Part shown: positions 24,890 through 37,677 of the stretch, in pieces
Layout of the letters: each line of letters begins with the position of its first letter
How positions within the stretch are numbered: position 1 is the first letter of the stretch
Source of the DNA: Acanthaster planci
Taxonomy: Eukaryota > Echinodermata > Asteroidea > Valvatida > Acanthasteridae
NCBI RefSeq assembly: GCF_001949145.1
Contig: NW_019091481.1
Span: 567,964-631,794, forward strand
Direction: 5' to 3'
DNA length: 63,831 nt
Program-made: the position numbers and the translations under genes
The notes under the pieces: model-generated
The model's input: only the letters and a program-made list of their open reading frames with translations
What the model was told of the DNA's origin: nothing
The model's database searches: none

Positions 24890-25756
24890 AAACAGGCCAA
24901 TCAATATATTCATTGCGTAAAATTCTGATATTAAAAACCACCAAACAAAGCACATAAACACAAATAAACAACATCCAAAAATGACAGCACTGATTTTAAA
25001 TTGACCAATTTCCACCAAAATGATGTAATGAAAGACTTTTTCCAAAATGTACATAAAAAAGAATGTCTACTTCAGAAGTTGTATAATAAAAAAATTGAAA
25101 TACATCATTGTTACTTTGTACACAAGAAAAAACACCTAGTTGATCATTTAATGTGGTTTACTTGAAAAAGGGGTAAAAGTTGATATGAAAGTTTTACTTC
25201 CACTTCAGATTTATAACGTTTGACTTACTTTGAATGAGAAAGACTGAAGTCAGGTGTGGCATTACATGACTTGAATATCCTATACCACAATGCCTCAGCC
25301 TGCAGATTGGTCATACATTAAGCCTATGGGACACCTCCCCAGAGATAAAAACGATTGGTCAACTATACAGAACCACAGTTGGCTTTAATGAATTATTAAA
25401 TAGCTTGAGAATTTTCAGCAGAGACATAGGCCTAACATGGTTCAGGTTTGGAATGAAATTTTTGTTACTGTTAGTAGCAAGCATTTGCATCCTGGTAATT
25501 ACCACGGAAACATGAGAATCAACAAAGATTCCCATAGCAATATATCTTTGGATTTACAAGCAGGTATCTGTCTTTGGCTAGGCAATTCCTTGCTGACTGC
25601 TTCAATCAAAGTCTGGTAACCTGTTCACACTGCAATGCATTATGTACAGCTTATATCTGGCAACTTGCCTTAGACCCTTCTTACTTCACAAAGCTTTAGT
25701 TAACTGTCAAGTTGGCACTCACTTTGTTCCCATTTCAATGCAAGCCTCTGACTTTA

Positions 25757-25946
25757 TGTCACTGAGCCCTGACATTTCCTCTCTTGCAGTGTCTTTTACA
25801 TCACAATGCAGGCCCTTGACTTTGGCACCTTAGCTTCACTAGTTGACGGTGACACCTGTCACTGAGCCCTGACACTTCCTCTTTTGCAGTGTCTTTTACA
25901 TCACAATGCAGGCCCTTGACTTTGGCACCTTAGCTTCACTGGTTGT
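25757..25946. repeat. 100-bp-period tandem duplication over the last TTC24-like exon
   Basis: About 90 bases at 25757-25846 are repeated at 25857-25946 with only a few substitutions. Copy two covers the stop codon and the last 15 or so codons of the TTC24-like gene on the minus strand; copy one lies in its 3' UTR. The duplicated segment encodes the same C-terminal CaaX tail. Confidence 0.92.
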
Positions 25947-28900
25947 TGTTGATATGCTACTCCTTGAGTTGGTTGCCCTCCGTTCCTGTTCCAGCCTTGC
26001 AACTTGGTACAAACCAATCTCTCTAGTCAAGTAGAAAGACAAAATCAACTGCGATTGAGTAATATTGTTGACAATAATGACAAACATTTCCCCTCTTTAT
26101 AATCTGCAAGAAGTTGCCGATGACAAACTAAATTCCCAAGACAACAGACATGGAAACCTTTTTTTAAAAGCAAATCTTAATAATGTTTCAAATGAATACT
26201 TTTAAAGTCTAAAATATGTACAGCCACTCATTTGAACTGAATTGAAAAGACCAGCAGAAATTGAGAATTCTTAGCTACGGCTTAGTTTTACTGCATTGAC
26301 ACAACACTGTAGTTGTCCATACCCGAAGACACAATATATGACTAACATAGGAATCACAAGCATGCATGCAATGAAATCCATTTACCTTTGACCTCTGGGC
26401 AGGATGCTAAGGACTGAGGATTCTGGGTATGTTGCGCCATCCCAAGATGCCCTAGCAGGCTTTTTCTCATCTTTGCTTTGGCTGTCGCCTCTCTGTGATG
26501 GCCGAGGGCCTCTAGGTGGCTCAGGTGGGCTTGGAAGAGAGGGTGCTGATCTCTTTGGTATTGTTGAGGTGAGTAAGGCTGTGGATGCAGTGCTGTCTAG
26601 TGACTCATATAGTCTGTCTTTAGCTTGGCCAGATGAGAGTTCTGTATTCAGAAACCAACAATGTGTGGATGAATGAGACATGTCCCTCAGAGAAATCCTG
26701 CATCAGATGCTGACATCAGATCACAAGGATTTCCATGTTAGTTGGGATTGTACCATTGCATAATGGCAAGTACTCATCGCCACTACACCGAAAGCACTTA
26801 TGACTTCTGAATGCTAACATTTCATCAAAATGTTCATGTCATTAAGAATGGTTTAGCTTTGTGCAGAGACCACGCTCAGGCAGTGTGCTAGTGCACATGC
26901 TATGTTTCCAAATAACTGTCTGTTCTTGAATGAGAACACAGCATTCCAAATGGAGCATTCCAACCATTCCATTCATTTCATTGTATTTCATTTCATGATC
27001 TGTCTTGTAGAACTTCAAATAAGAGTGATTTCTCAATCCATCTGGAATGGTTATCTGGATCAAAATAGTTTTTATTAAATTGATGACTGACTGAACACAA
27101 TCAGCTTAACACCAATATTTTGAAGTGATCTTCAATTGTCAAATGTATCATTTTGTAAACAACAATCTCATTGTCAAGACTGTTTTAGCAACACATCACA
27201 AATAGTAGATTTACAACTTGGCACAGCACGTTTACACTTACTTCTTGATTTAATGGTAGCGTACATTGGTTCACTTGTTGATGGATACTCGTATGTATTG
27301 CCCAATCCAGGCCTGTGGAAAGGAAAAGAAACAGAAAATATTGGGATAGACAATATTTCTACTGAAGTGACCTCAGCTGGGACCAATTTCATAGAGCTGC
27401 TTAAGCACAAAATCTGCTTCAGCACATAAAAACCTTGCTTAGAAAAACAAAGGTTACCGGCTCAAAATCTATTTGATTATCATGCTAACCAAAAGACAGC
27501 TAAATACGATTCAAAAACAATATACATCACATGGAGTTTCAGCTGGTTACCTGATTTATCAAGTAAGGCTTTTTGTGCTTAAGCAGCTCTAAGAAATTGG
27601 CCATCTCACTATTTAGGTTTTTGATGATTCAAATTGGGAGAGATCTGTCAGGTCTATCCATGAAGCAGATACAAAATAAGATCATGGAAATTCAGAAGTC
27701 AAAACTTTTTAAAATGTCAATGTGAAAACCTTTTACAGTATCAACAGACCTCAGACTGACCTCTCGGTAAATCAACTTTTTCAATGTCTTCCCTGCGTGG
27801 CAGTTTAAGAAAATTTCCCTTGATCTACTTCTTTTATTGTATCCTCATACTGAACCCCGATTCCTAAGCTCTTGCCGAATCTTAAACTGCCCAAGTTTAC
27901 ACATGTGTATTCTGCCTAATTACTGCCAAACTCTCTCATTTAACTGTTATCACTGAGGTGAATTTGCATAAAGTTAGTCTCATCTTAGCTTTTCTCGTCA
28001 AGTGGAATTTTTAAGCTAGCCCAATTTCCCCCAACTTCAACCACTGCACACTGGTCAGCACAGTATATGTTTATGATTACTGTCCAACTATGATCTATAC
28101 AATTCTCACCTTGGACTTTCACTTAAATGTTTCAATTCCTCCTCAAAATTATTAGTATCCTCCTCAGAGTCATCTTGAGATGAATACTCTGATCCATCCT
28201 CATCACTTGAGACCTGAGTCAATGAGTCATCTTCATCACTGTCATCTTCAATGTCATCATCCTCATTGCTGGTGGAACTGGAGGAATCGTCATCTGTTAT
28301 GACTGTCTGACTTGCAGAGCGCCCTCTGTTGGGTGCTGTGTCACTCTCTGAAAAGGAGTCTGTATTCAGCCCTTTGTGGATAGGGTGCTTGGTCACGGGT
28401 GACACCTCCATCTGAGTCGAATCATCAACACTGCCAAGGAGGTGTCAAATATGAAACTCTGTCAAATAATACTGGATTTAAACCTGTACCCTTTAGAATG
28501 CATGTCAGGTGCTCTAGCAATATCAAGTAATAAGTGTTTTATACTCGAGACCAACACAAGACCAGCCACAAGACCATTTCAGAAGACCAGTCACAGGTGA
28601 CAGAGGTGAACAATGACAAAGGAATGCTTTGTTGCAGTTCATTTCAATGGCTAGTAATGTGACTTCAGACTGTGAGGTCTAGAGCCGATCTCATGGGGTC
28701 TTGTGATCAGCTTACCCTGCTAACAACTATTACCCCTTGTCAGTTGTGTAAGTAAACTTAAATTGCACACAAATGTTTTGAACAAACACATAAGATATTT
28801 TCATATTTAATATAAATGGTAACTTAGAAACAAAGCTCTACACAACAATTCTTCATTTTTGTACCTTGAAACTGTTGGTGCTGCACCATCTTCATCAATT

Positions 28901-31900
28901 TCCAATCCTTTGATATGCGATAGAAGTCTTCTTGGTGCTACCTTGTTTTGCCCCGTCGATTTCACTTCTTCACTCTCCAGCCTAGAGAGTTTACTGTAAT
29001 AAGATTTCTTTCCTTTCTTGGACCTCCCAACCAGAGAAATGTCTGTTTCTGTATCGTACTCTCCAACTCCCTTTGTCACAGGTCTATCAAAAGATCCACT
29101 CCGTCTGCGTCCATGTCTCTTGGATTTCCTGAAAACAAAAGGTTTATATATATACCGTTCACAATATGAAGCTTAAAGAAAAATGTGACAAGTATTTAAA
29201 TTCCAAGGAGATGATTTACACAAAGAGGGGAATTGTTTTCAGTCAGAAATGTCATCAATGTGAAGAGTAAAATATATGTGATAAAGAGCTGGAAAGCCTA
29301 GTGGAGCAAATAGGATCTGGAACCCTCTCCAATACAAAGAGATTTGATTGTACAATCAAGGTAACCAGACTAGCATAATTACAAGTGTCTTGTTCGTCAT
29401 CATGGACTAACCTTTTCTTCTTTCTTCCAGGTACATCTAACCTTGTTCTCTTGTCCACGCTATGATCCATGCTGGAATACAGGCTAAGTCTTGTTGATGT
29501 TAATGGTGCATAGATTGGTGATTGTATAACGGGAATGTCTGGTGAACTATTCTTGTGTGACACAGGCTGTCCAAGATCCTGCAAATAGATCCCAACAATG
29601 ATATAACAATGTGTGTTGCTAATACATTGCTTAAAACTAACCTTTAACCCTAACCCTCCTCAGTCCTCCAACAGGTGAAGGATTGAGGAGGGTTAGGGTT
29701 AAGGTACCCATTTATACACTGGGTGGAAAGAGGCAATGATAGTCAATTGTCTCATCCAAGACAACACAACAACCATGGTACCGATGTGGTTAAAATTACT
29801 ATATCACTGCACTGGAGTTGAATACCTGACTCCACTGGCCAGAGATCCTCTAGATTAAATTACCTTTCTCAAAACCCTTCTCAGCTCACACAAATGATTA
29901 CCCTAAGAGACACTGTGTATATCTGTACACAACGCATGTACAACGTTGATAGTTTAATGATGGCAGAAGTCAATCAAGGAGATTTGACTTGCTTCCAAAT
30001 ACTTAGAGCTACCTTTTCAGGTTCAACTAGGACTGGTACTCTCTTCTTGTAAGCCTCCGCCTTAACCACGCCCACTCTCTGAACTTCCAGGGCGGTGGCT
30101 AGTTTACTGACAATGTGACGTTGGATGGAAGGATGCGCATCGCTATGACTGAGTTGAGTAACTGTCTCCTTGTAATAGGAAATAGATGTATCTAATTGTC
30201 GTCGTTGGTAATTCAGGTCAGCGAGTCCTTCCAAAACTTGCCAAAGGAAGCCGTGGAGACCTGTATTTTGAAAAGAAAGTAAGTCTATCATACACTAAAA
30301 AAAGATAATACAGGGAGGCTTAGTCTAGGCTAATTCGTACTTGTTGCAAAGGCAAAAATGGCATTGTGACATCAGATCAATTGCTCCTGTTGGGAATTCG
30401 CCAAAGTTAAAAACAATTCAAATCAAGGAAATTCCACTGCAAATATTTTGTAGTGTCAAATTTGCATTGCTTTTGCATTCGCCTAAAGTATGAACCGGCC
30501 ATACGACATGATCTGAATGACGCTCCAAATTCGCAGTGGGAACAAGCAGTGTCCAAGCTACGCTCCTGGCTAGGACAGGTTGGTCCTCATTGAGTCTGAA
30601 GGTGTACAGACAGATGGTTTCCAAACCTTTGCTATTCCTGAGCCCTAGTAATAATTGCTGATAGGAACAAGCAGCAGTACCACCTTAATAAGTACAAGCA
30701 ATGTCTATATTACCAGGCTGTGGCTTACGATAACACACAAGTTATAAGAATAAGGCCATAGCCACTATTCTGTTTGCTTCCATTGGGGCACTTTCCATTG
30801 AGGCTATTTCAATCATTCCACCTGTGGAACTGTTCCATGACATCTTCCGTTGGCATACCTGCATCTTCTAATGTCTGGTAAGCAATGTGGTAGTATTTCT
30901 CAGCACTGTGATGATCTCCTAGATGTCTGTATGCCTCAGCAAGCTGGTAGAAAGACTTCCCTCTAGCTTTTTTATTTTCCAGCTTCCCTGCTCAGGACCA
31001 AAAACACAAAAAATGACAACCTGGAAGGCTAGGGTAGTTATACTGTGACGTCATCAGGCTCAAACCCTGACGGTGCACTGTTTGCATTTGTTACTAAGAC
31101 ACAGTGATGCAAAAACATTACTGAACTGTAAACTAACCATCTTGGTCTGCAGTCTTCAATGGTACTTGCTTCTTAGCCATGCCTTATGGAGGATGCTTTG
31201 GACATCAGAAAAGAGCATCCGCATTTGAAGTAACACCCCATACGGCATTTCTTTCATTTGACTTTTGACCAGAACTATATTCGTGGTGATTACTGAAGTA
31301 TCTTGCATATTTGTGACCTTGAATATTTATGGAGATCATTTATACCCCAGTGATGGAGAAATTTCAGGAAACAATTCTGATTACTATTACAGAATCCCCC
31401 TAGAAGATCATGTCCATGTATGGAATATCCTGAATCCAACAAAGACAGAGAGTAAAACCTGATGATGCCAACAGCATGAACCACCAAGAACAACCTACAA
31501 ATATCAATCCATTACACTATTACCATATAATGCAGATGCTTCTTTATTGATCATGACTGCCTTTGTGAAGTCACAGAGGGCGCTACACGCTTCCCCTAGA
31601 GCCAACAGAATTCGAGCCTCAAGTTTCTCATTGCTCCTTTCACTGTGTTTGGTTGACCTCATCACATCCAGGGCTCGATGTAACCACACACAGGCACTCT
31701 TAGGTGATCGGAGCTGGAAGAGCAAACACCCTGCATCACAGAACAGCTTGGCTAATTTTCCTGTACAAAGGTCAAAACCAACCAACAAGTTCCTTGAACA
31801 GTCTCCTTGGCTAAAAGGTCTTACAGAACTTGACGATTTAATGCAAGCAGATCATGTCATGTACACGTATAGTAGGGCTCACTTGCGACAGCAATGAAGG

Positions 31901-32645
31901 GATACTAAAAGGCATACAAGCACAGACTTGCTCTTACATAGAAGAAATGTGAAACAGATTCTATGTGGGCCAATATAGGATTAAACTCATGATAAATACA
32001 CGTACCTGAGTCAGTGGTACTGTTTTCTATCTGTGAGTAGAATTTTTCAAGGTCGTGCAGCACACTAAGACTTTCCTCTGACTTTGCACTATCATGAAGA
32101 CACTGTCCCTGACGAACTACCATCTTGGCAGCCAAGAAAGCACGTCCTGAGTTGTGATAACCTTCCGCAGCCTCCCGAAAATATTTTGCTGCCTTCAGAA
32201 GTTGGGACAGTTTCACATGTTGCTCTCCACATTGTTGGCAAGAATCGGCAAATCCCTTCAAATCAGAGCATTCTCTAAAGACATGAATAGCATTACAGAA
32301 GTACTGTATCGCACTTTGAAGGTCTTTTCTCATGGCATGAGCGAGTCCAAGATTAAACAGTATGTCACCCCTTAATGTTTCAGTTTTCGGTGGTTCTTCC
32401 TCTTCTAACCTTTTCAGCGCTTGGTCCAAATGTTGAATGGCAGAATCTGGATCTCCCTGTGACAGTAAAGCTGCTCCAAGGTTGCAAGCACATGACACAT
32501 AGACCTCTCCTGATCCCAATCTCTGTGCTATCTCATAGGCTTCTTGATATTTGCTAACGGCCTTGGTGATGTTACACTTAGTCACCTCAACGCTGCCCGC
32601 CTTGGTTAACATTTCGACATCATCATATACCTGTGATGAATCCAT
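25896..32645 (-). CDS. Tetratricopeptide repeat protein, TTC24-like, with C-terminal CaaX box (10 coding exons)
   Basis: Minus-strand exons are 32672-32006 (start ATG at 32645), 31760-31524, 30987-30859, 30260-30013, 29578-29412, 29128-28865, 28430-28110, 27312-27242, 26641-26386 and 26022-25896. All are GT..AG and in phase, giving 819 aa. Residues 1 to about 400 are TPRs with a TTC24-like order; NLGAALLSQGDPDSAIQHLD, GKSFYQLAEAYRHLGDHHSA and ISYYKETVTQL match vertebrate TTC24. About 400 more residues follow: basic (GRKKKRKSKRHGRRRSG), then Ser/Asp/Glu-rich acidic (near 600-660), then MYATI and LYESL tyrosine motifs, a proline-rich stretch (PSPPEPPRGPRPSQR), and the end ACIVM. CIVM fits a farnesylation-type CaaX, implying membrane attachment. 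The first exon is open upstream of the ATG, so an earlier start cannot be excluded. The function of TTC24 is little known. Confidence 0.85.
27379..27603. mobile_element. MITE with GGCCAATTT inverted ends, copy 2 (in a TTC24-like intron)
   Basis: The left end GGGACCAATTTCATAGAGCT and the right end, read on the other strand as GGCCAATTTCTTAGAGCTGC, form inverted repeats that include GCTGCTTAAGCAC. It is homologous to 9825-10055. It lies in the intron between the coding exons 28430-28110 and 27312-27242, just upstream of the latter. Confidence 0.8.
28314..28332 (-). promoter_or_regulatory. CTCF-like motif inside a coding exon
   Basis: The minus strand reads CCCAACAGAGGGCGCTCTGC, close to the CTCF core, but it is inside TTC24-like coding sequence. 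The match may be chance. Confidence 0.2.
29641..29703. repeat. Short perfect-type hairpin with telomere-like CCCTAACCC arms
   Basis: Arms 29641-29669 and 29680-29703 (CCTTTAACCCTAACCCTCCT against CCTTAACCCTAACCCTCCTC) fold on a loop of about 10 bases. It sits in a TTC24-like intron. The arm motif is shared with repeats at 11653 and 59222. Confidence 0.8.
31571..31586 (+). promoter_or_regulatory. CTCF-like motif inside a coding exon
   Basis: TCACAGAGGGCGCTAC on the plus strand overlaps the second TTC24-like coding exon. It is the same core as at 9281 and 38471. Binding is unproven. Confidence 0.2.
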
Positions 32646-32672
32646 GATTGGTATCGCTGGTGGGACATTCTC

Positions 32673-35600
32673 CTGAAATGCAAATGCAAACTCAACAATT
32701 TAACCACAAATATCTTTTCACACCTATACCATTAGGGAAACAAATGGGACCATTTCAATCTTACAATTTCTCCAAATTAATGCAAAGGTTCAGAAAATGC
32801 AATAATATGGCATTTCAATATGTAAACTGTTTAAGTGTTTTAAGCAGTTCTGCATTGCAACCTGTCTAGTCCAAGTAGCTTGGTCCCTTTACAAAAAGTA
32901 GGGAGAGAACTCCATATACGGACAACACTTGATGCCCCTGTGCACAAACTTATTGGACTTGTCAGGAAAAGTGCTTTCTAACTAAATGCTTTGGAATTTT
33001 CTTAGCTAAATTTCACTTTTGAGGACATGTTATCACTTTCTGATGGCTGTTATAACATATTAAGGGAAAATTAGTGTTGTCTGTATGTGGAACTCTTTCC
33101 AAAAGTAGGGTCCGTACCTGTCACTGAAATTAGCAAACACTTTGCTTCCATTAACAGATTTAGAAACTTCATTCTACACATAACACAGTATGGATTACTA
33201 TTTTACCACAGTACAACACAATGAATTACTGGTGCACAATTTCCACTGGTGGCCTCGATCTCTTTTGCCTTCTGACACAATCCAAAATCCAAGTTTACTT
33301 TGAATTTAAATTTTTAACATGCAATCCTTCCCTTGACTTTGAGACGTCACCGTACACAATGACCAGTCAGTTCAATGATTTCATACAAAAATTAATGAAT
33401 TATGCCATCTGGACTAAGGAACTGAGCACATTCACCTTGACCTTGTACCTAGCCATGATACTTGATTATTGACAGGCAAATAACCAGGTATTTATAACTG
33501 TATAGCTGTATTTAGCATCTCTAACAAAATTTCAATAACCAAACTAGCATGACTAAACAAGACCAGAAGACCGACCAAAAACAATTGAAAAAGGAAAGAA
33601 ACAAACCAGCAAAATCCATGATTCACATAAAAATCAAACAACTCTTTGCTCACCTACATGCATCTACTCACGCACCTGTCACACCATGTACCGTAGCCAG
33701 CAGTAATAGATTGATGTTGGTGTCATGGAAGTCGTCAACACTGGCTCAATAACAGTCCCAACCATCAAGACTGAAACTATTGGGATATAAAATGTGTAAT
33801 AAATTAACATTTATTTAATAAATATACTAAATAAATAAAACTAAAAATTATAAAATTATTATCTTATTATAAAGTTATACTGATATAACTATTTTGTTTA
33901 TATTTTTCATCAGGAGATATAGATAGTGACGAATTTTAATTGTCTAATTTATGTATGTAACCTTTGACATTTTGGTGAAATTGACCAATCACATCCCGAC
34001 ATCCTGGCAATTTCTTTTCCCTTGCGGATGCGCAGGACACGGTAAATGTGGTCCCCTCTCTGTAACATAAAATGCTCGAAATTACCTGTAATGAGCCCAT
34101 TGAATCGCCCCAAATCCTAAGGATGCATTATTCATACGTTGCAGAATTACCTTATGTAGACCTCAACCGAAATCCTCGTCGGAAATTTGTATATGTAGGC
34201 AAAACGATGATTGAAATTGCCTGCTTTATATTCCCGGCCCGTGTAAGATCAAGATAGCCTGGTGTCAAATCGTGTAGGACTTGAGGCCAACCCCTTACTG
34301 TGGGGTCCGACGTCTGCTCTTCTCCCAACTCGCGGGAGCGGAGCAGTTCTGGGGGTAATTGAGGCCTAGGCCTACAACAAGTAGCAATATTCAGCGCAGT
34401 CTTTGAAGGTGCGCAAATTTTAGATTTGCTCGACTTGCGCAATTTTCCTTGTGTAATTTTTATTTGGTTGCGCATATTTCAAATCTGTACAGAACAGTAA
34501 ATGCAGTCTTTGAACGTGGGCAATTTTTGTGCCTTGAACTGTGCAATTTTTTAAAGGGAGTCGTGATGGTTAGCGTTCATTACTGGCATGGGGATTCCCA
34601 TTCCCTTCGAAGTCTCCTCCAGCTGTCTGGCACCAGTCATGCCAGTCAAGCAGGGAAACTGTTGCCTTAAGTAAAGGCCAGGATTCCTGTATAAACCAGT
34701 ATTTTTAGGCCGTTTCAAAACACTTATTTTCCCAGATTGTTATCTATTTTGTCTGAAATCCTACTTTTATTGCATATATGTTTCTAATTAATATGGCTCT
34801 AAGAATTTTCCAAATTAAATGTCAACAGGGGAATTTAATTGCTCTCACAGGTTTTTTTTTAAAGGGAATCGTAGCCCAAGTTAAATGTGGACAGGGGAAT
34901 TTAATTGCTCTTTTGAAGCAACAGGCCTATTCATCAAGATGCTGGAATGGCAAAATTTCATCTGACATATCGCAGCTGGCCAGCGTCATATTAACGTATC
35001 ATATCCCAGACCCAGTGTGCCACTCTTTACATGCAGTACACATCACACGCGAAACAGACTCTACAAAGTCATGTGAAACATCTAAATAATGCCAGTCTCT
35101 AACTTACGACTCTTGCTTGTGGTTCATGTATCCACGCAATTTTTATCGCTGCGTGCAATTTTTATGGCAATATCTGTAGTCGTGCAAATTTTAAAATTTG
35201 TGCAATTTCAAAGATTGTGCTCAACAGCAACATTGTTCATGGTTTATGGACAATTGTATTTTAATTAAATAGGCTGAGACATGCACACATTGACTTTTTC
35301 TTGAGATGAGCCCATTTGGTAACTCATCTGTGTTTTATTTCTTAATTAAAAAAAGGCGATCATTGTTGCAAGACCAATTTAATATTAATAACCACAAGGC
35401 TTAGTCTGAGTAACTTGGACTCTACGAATCTCCTTTTAAAAAATTAGACAAGGTCGGCAAAGTAAATACCAGTACTTTTTGGAAGATGAGGCCAATTTCA
35501 TATATCCTGCAAGAATAAATTTGTAAAATCTGTTTGACCTCTGTAGTTTTGCCTTAGCCATAGTGTTCTGGAATTTTTCTCATTGAAAATGCCATTTCTT

Positions 35601-35694
35601 GGTAAAAGTGTCAGGATTTAAAAAAAAAATGGACTTTTCCTCGAATGACACTCTTGTCCTATGACACCATAAATTGTTATTTGTTTTTCTGCAG
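32673..35694. other. Divergent intergenic region between TTC24-like and SSR2
   Basis: Both genes need 5' UTR exons and promoters here. A candidate TTC24-like 5' UTR exon ends at 33676 on the minus strand, at GTGACAG before the donor GTGCGTGAG. If joined to the exon at 32672 it places an in-frame TGA just upstream, making the ATG at 32645 the first in-frame start. A somewhat GC-richer patch at about 34010-34350 could hold the shared promoter. The SSR2 5' exon was not found. The sequence TGCGCAATTTT/GTGCAATTTTTA recurs between 34380 and 35215. Confidence 0.4.
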
Positions 35695-37677
35695 ATGAGG
35701 TTGCTTTTTGTGGTTGGTTTGTTGTGCCTTGTGGGTCTTGGGTACTCCCAAGATTCAGGAGCTAAACTCCTAGCATCAAAGAACATCTTGAATGAGTGGT
35801 TAGTGGAAGGACGTGACCTGACCATTCGCTACAGCATCTACAATGTTGGCAGCAGGTACCCTAACTAATCAATCAATTAAACATAACCCTTCCAGATCTT
35901 GAAGAATCCATCTGAAGAAGGTACATATACAGTTTGGTGTCGCTTACTTAACATGGAACATGATAATCATTGAAATGTTTAAGCATCAGATGAGCCATAG
36001 GCTCTTCCATATGGTGGATTGTGATGGATTCAGGAAGGTTTCCTGCAAGAACACCTGGGGAGTTGGGTTTTGGAAGTCCAAGTGAAATCTTTATGGAGTA
36101 GCTTATGAGATATGGATTGCCTCAGTCTAATTTTATCGTGAAAAAAATTATTCTGATGATCATTATATAGCCTAGTGATTGACTAATTTTCAATATGATA
36201 GTAGGAGTCTACTTCAGCTTCATTAGAAAAGCAATACTTAATGCATGTAATGCTAGTGTGTGATGTAATTTGGGTTGACAGTGCTGCCATCAATGTGGCC
36301 CTCGCTGACGAAACTTTCCACGATTCAGACTTCCGTGTCGTGAGTGGCCAGACCCGTGTTCAGTGGGACCGAATTGCTCCAGCCAGTAATGTCACCCACA
36401 CTATCATCCTACAACCAATGAAACCTGGGTATTTCAACTTCTCATCAGCAACAGTAGCCTATCAACCATCGGAAGATGCTGAAGTAGTGGTGAGGAAAAG
36501 TTTTGATTCATGTTTCATCCAAACTGAAAATTATGAATTAAGTGACATGCCACACTCAATGCAGTTTAACACCGTCCAACTCAGAAAGGATTCACAAAGC
36601 TTAAAGCCCACTTTATGGAGTATTAGGGCATGAATCTTCTTCTAATCAACATATTTTCTCTCTTGTTTATCGACCTTGTTGCCTCTGAAATTAAACATAC
36701 TTAGTCGAGAGTCCAACGTTTCTTTTTGATTAGGAACACTTGCAGCTGATTTTAGATGCCATACGTGTAAATGGTTTCAAGTGCTCTTGTATGGCTATTT
36801 TGTACGGAAATATTCCTTTTTAAAATGTTATGTTGGATTTGTTTGTGCAGATCGGTTATACCAGTTTCCCAGGAGAGGAGGGCATTGTGCCATTCAAGGA
36901 TTTTGACAGAAAATTTTCACCTCACTATGTAAGTGAAATATTGACCTTGTAGTCTGTCTTTCATCCCGGCTCAATGAGGTAAAGAGATTTAATCTAGAGA
37001 TGCTCCTCTGTGTCTATATATACATGTAGATGAATCCACTGACCATGGTGATGCTGTCATTGACCATTTACAGTGGCCCTCACCAATGGTGGTAAGCACT
37101 GTGATAACTGTTGTACAGAGCCATTGTTCCCTAACAGTAGCCCCGCATGAAACACAATGCTTTCAGCCATCAGAGGGGGCCATCAGGAATGTACAGCGAA
37201 ACATCACCAAATTCATCTCTACCTGCAACTACCAAGTCAGAACTGTTGAGAGTCTTTTTTTTTCAGAATGTAGAAGTATCTCAACTTAACACAAATGACA
37301 TAGTACAAGTCACTGCAAGAAGATCGAGGGGTACAAACAGGAGTTGATGAATTGCCTGTGTCAAAAAAAAAAGAAAAAAGGACAAACAGTAGGACAAAAA
37401 AAATGATGCGGGCGAGTGTCTGAAGTCAGTCGTGAACATGTGATGTGATATCCTCAAATCTTTCTTTGAAACATTTCAGTAGTGAATTTTTTGGAAGATA
37501 CTAATTCACTTTCTAAATTTTCTGTGTCTTGTCTCTTGCAATTTGCTTTTTCAGGTTGACTGGGGGGCTTTTGCTGTCATGATTCTGCCCTCTATTGGTA
37601 TCCCGTTTCTTTTGTGGTATCGCAGCAAATCAAAGTACGAGAATGCAGTACTCGCAGCCAAGAACAAGAAACATTAG
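35695..37677 (+). CDS. Translocon-associated protein subunit beta (SSR2/TRAP-beta), complete
   Basis: This is a single-pass ER membrane subunit of the TRAP complex, which sits by Sec61 and helps insert selected secretory proteins. Coding exons are 35695-35855, 36282-36489, 36851-36928 and 37555-37677, joined in frame to 189 aa (human 183). Residues 1-18 or so ([18 protein letters not shown]) are a signal peptide. The luminal domain has [17 protein letters not shown] and [15 protein letters not shown] with conserved N-glycosylation sites at N90 (NVT) and N106 (NFS). [20 protein letters not shown] is the membrane helix, followed by a lysine-rich cytosolic tail ending KNKKH. The ATG directly follows a splice acceptor (TTTTCTGCAG), so the leader is on an upstream exon I did not find. 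The transcript runs with MTMR10/12 and divergently from the TTC24-like gene. Confidence 0.97.

Larger units (their letters stand above)
19258..25750. other. Convergent intergenic region, no gene seen
   Basis: This AT-rich stretch lies between GNB5 (+) and the TTC24-like gene (-). No open frame here shows splice-supported coding structure. It presumably contains the GNB5 3' UTR and the end of the TTC24-like 3' UTR. It also contains a degenerate tRNA-like sequence (21045-21102) and a short tandem repeat (24441-24509). Confidence 0.6.

Noticed and set aside
26382-26681. Stop TAA at 26382-26384 as the true end of the TTC24-like protein
   Set aside because: The AG before GTAAAT at 26386/26385 is a usable donor. 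Splicing to 26022 is in phase and yields a coherent C-terminus ending in a CaaX box, so the stop is probably intronic. It remains a possible retained-intron isoform.
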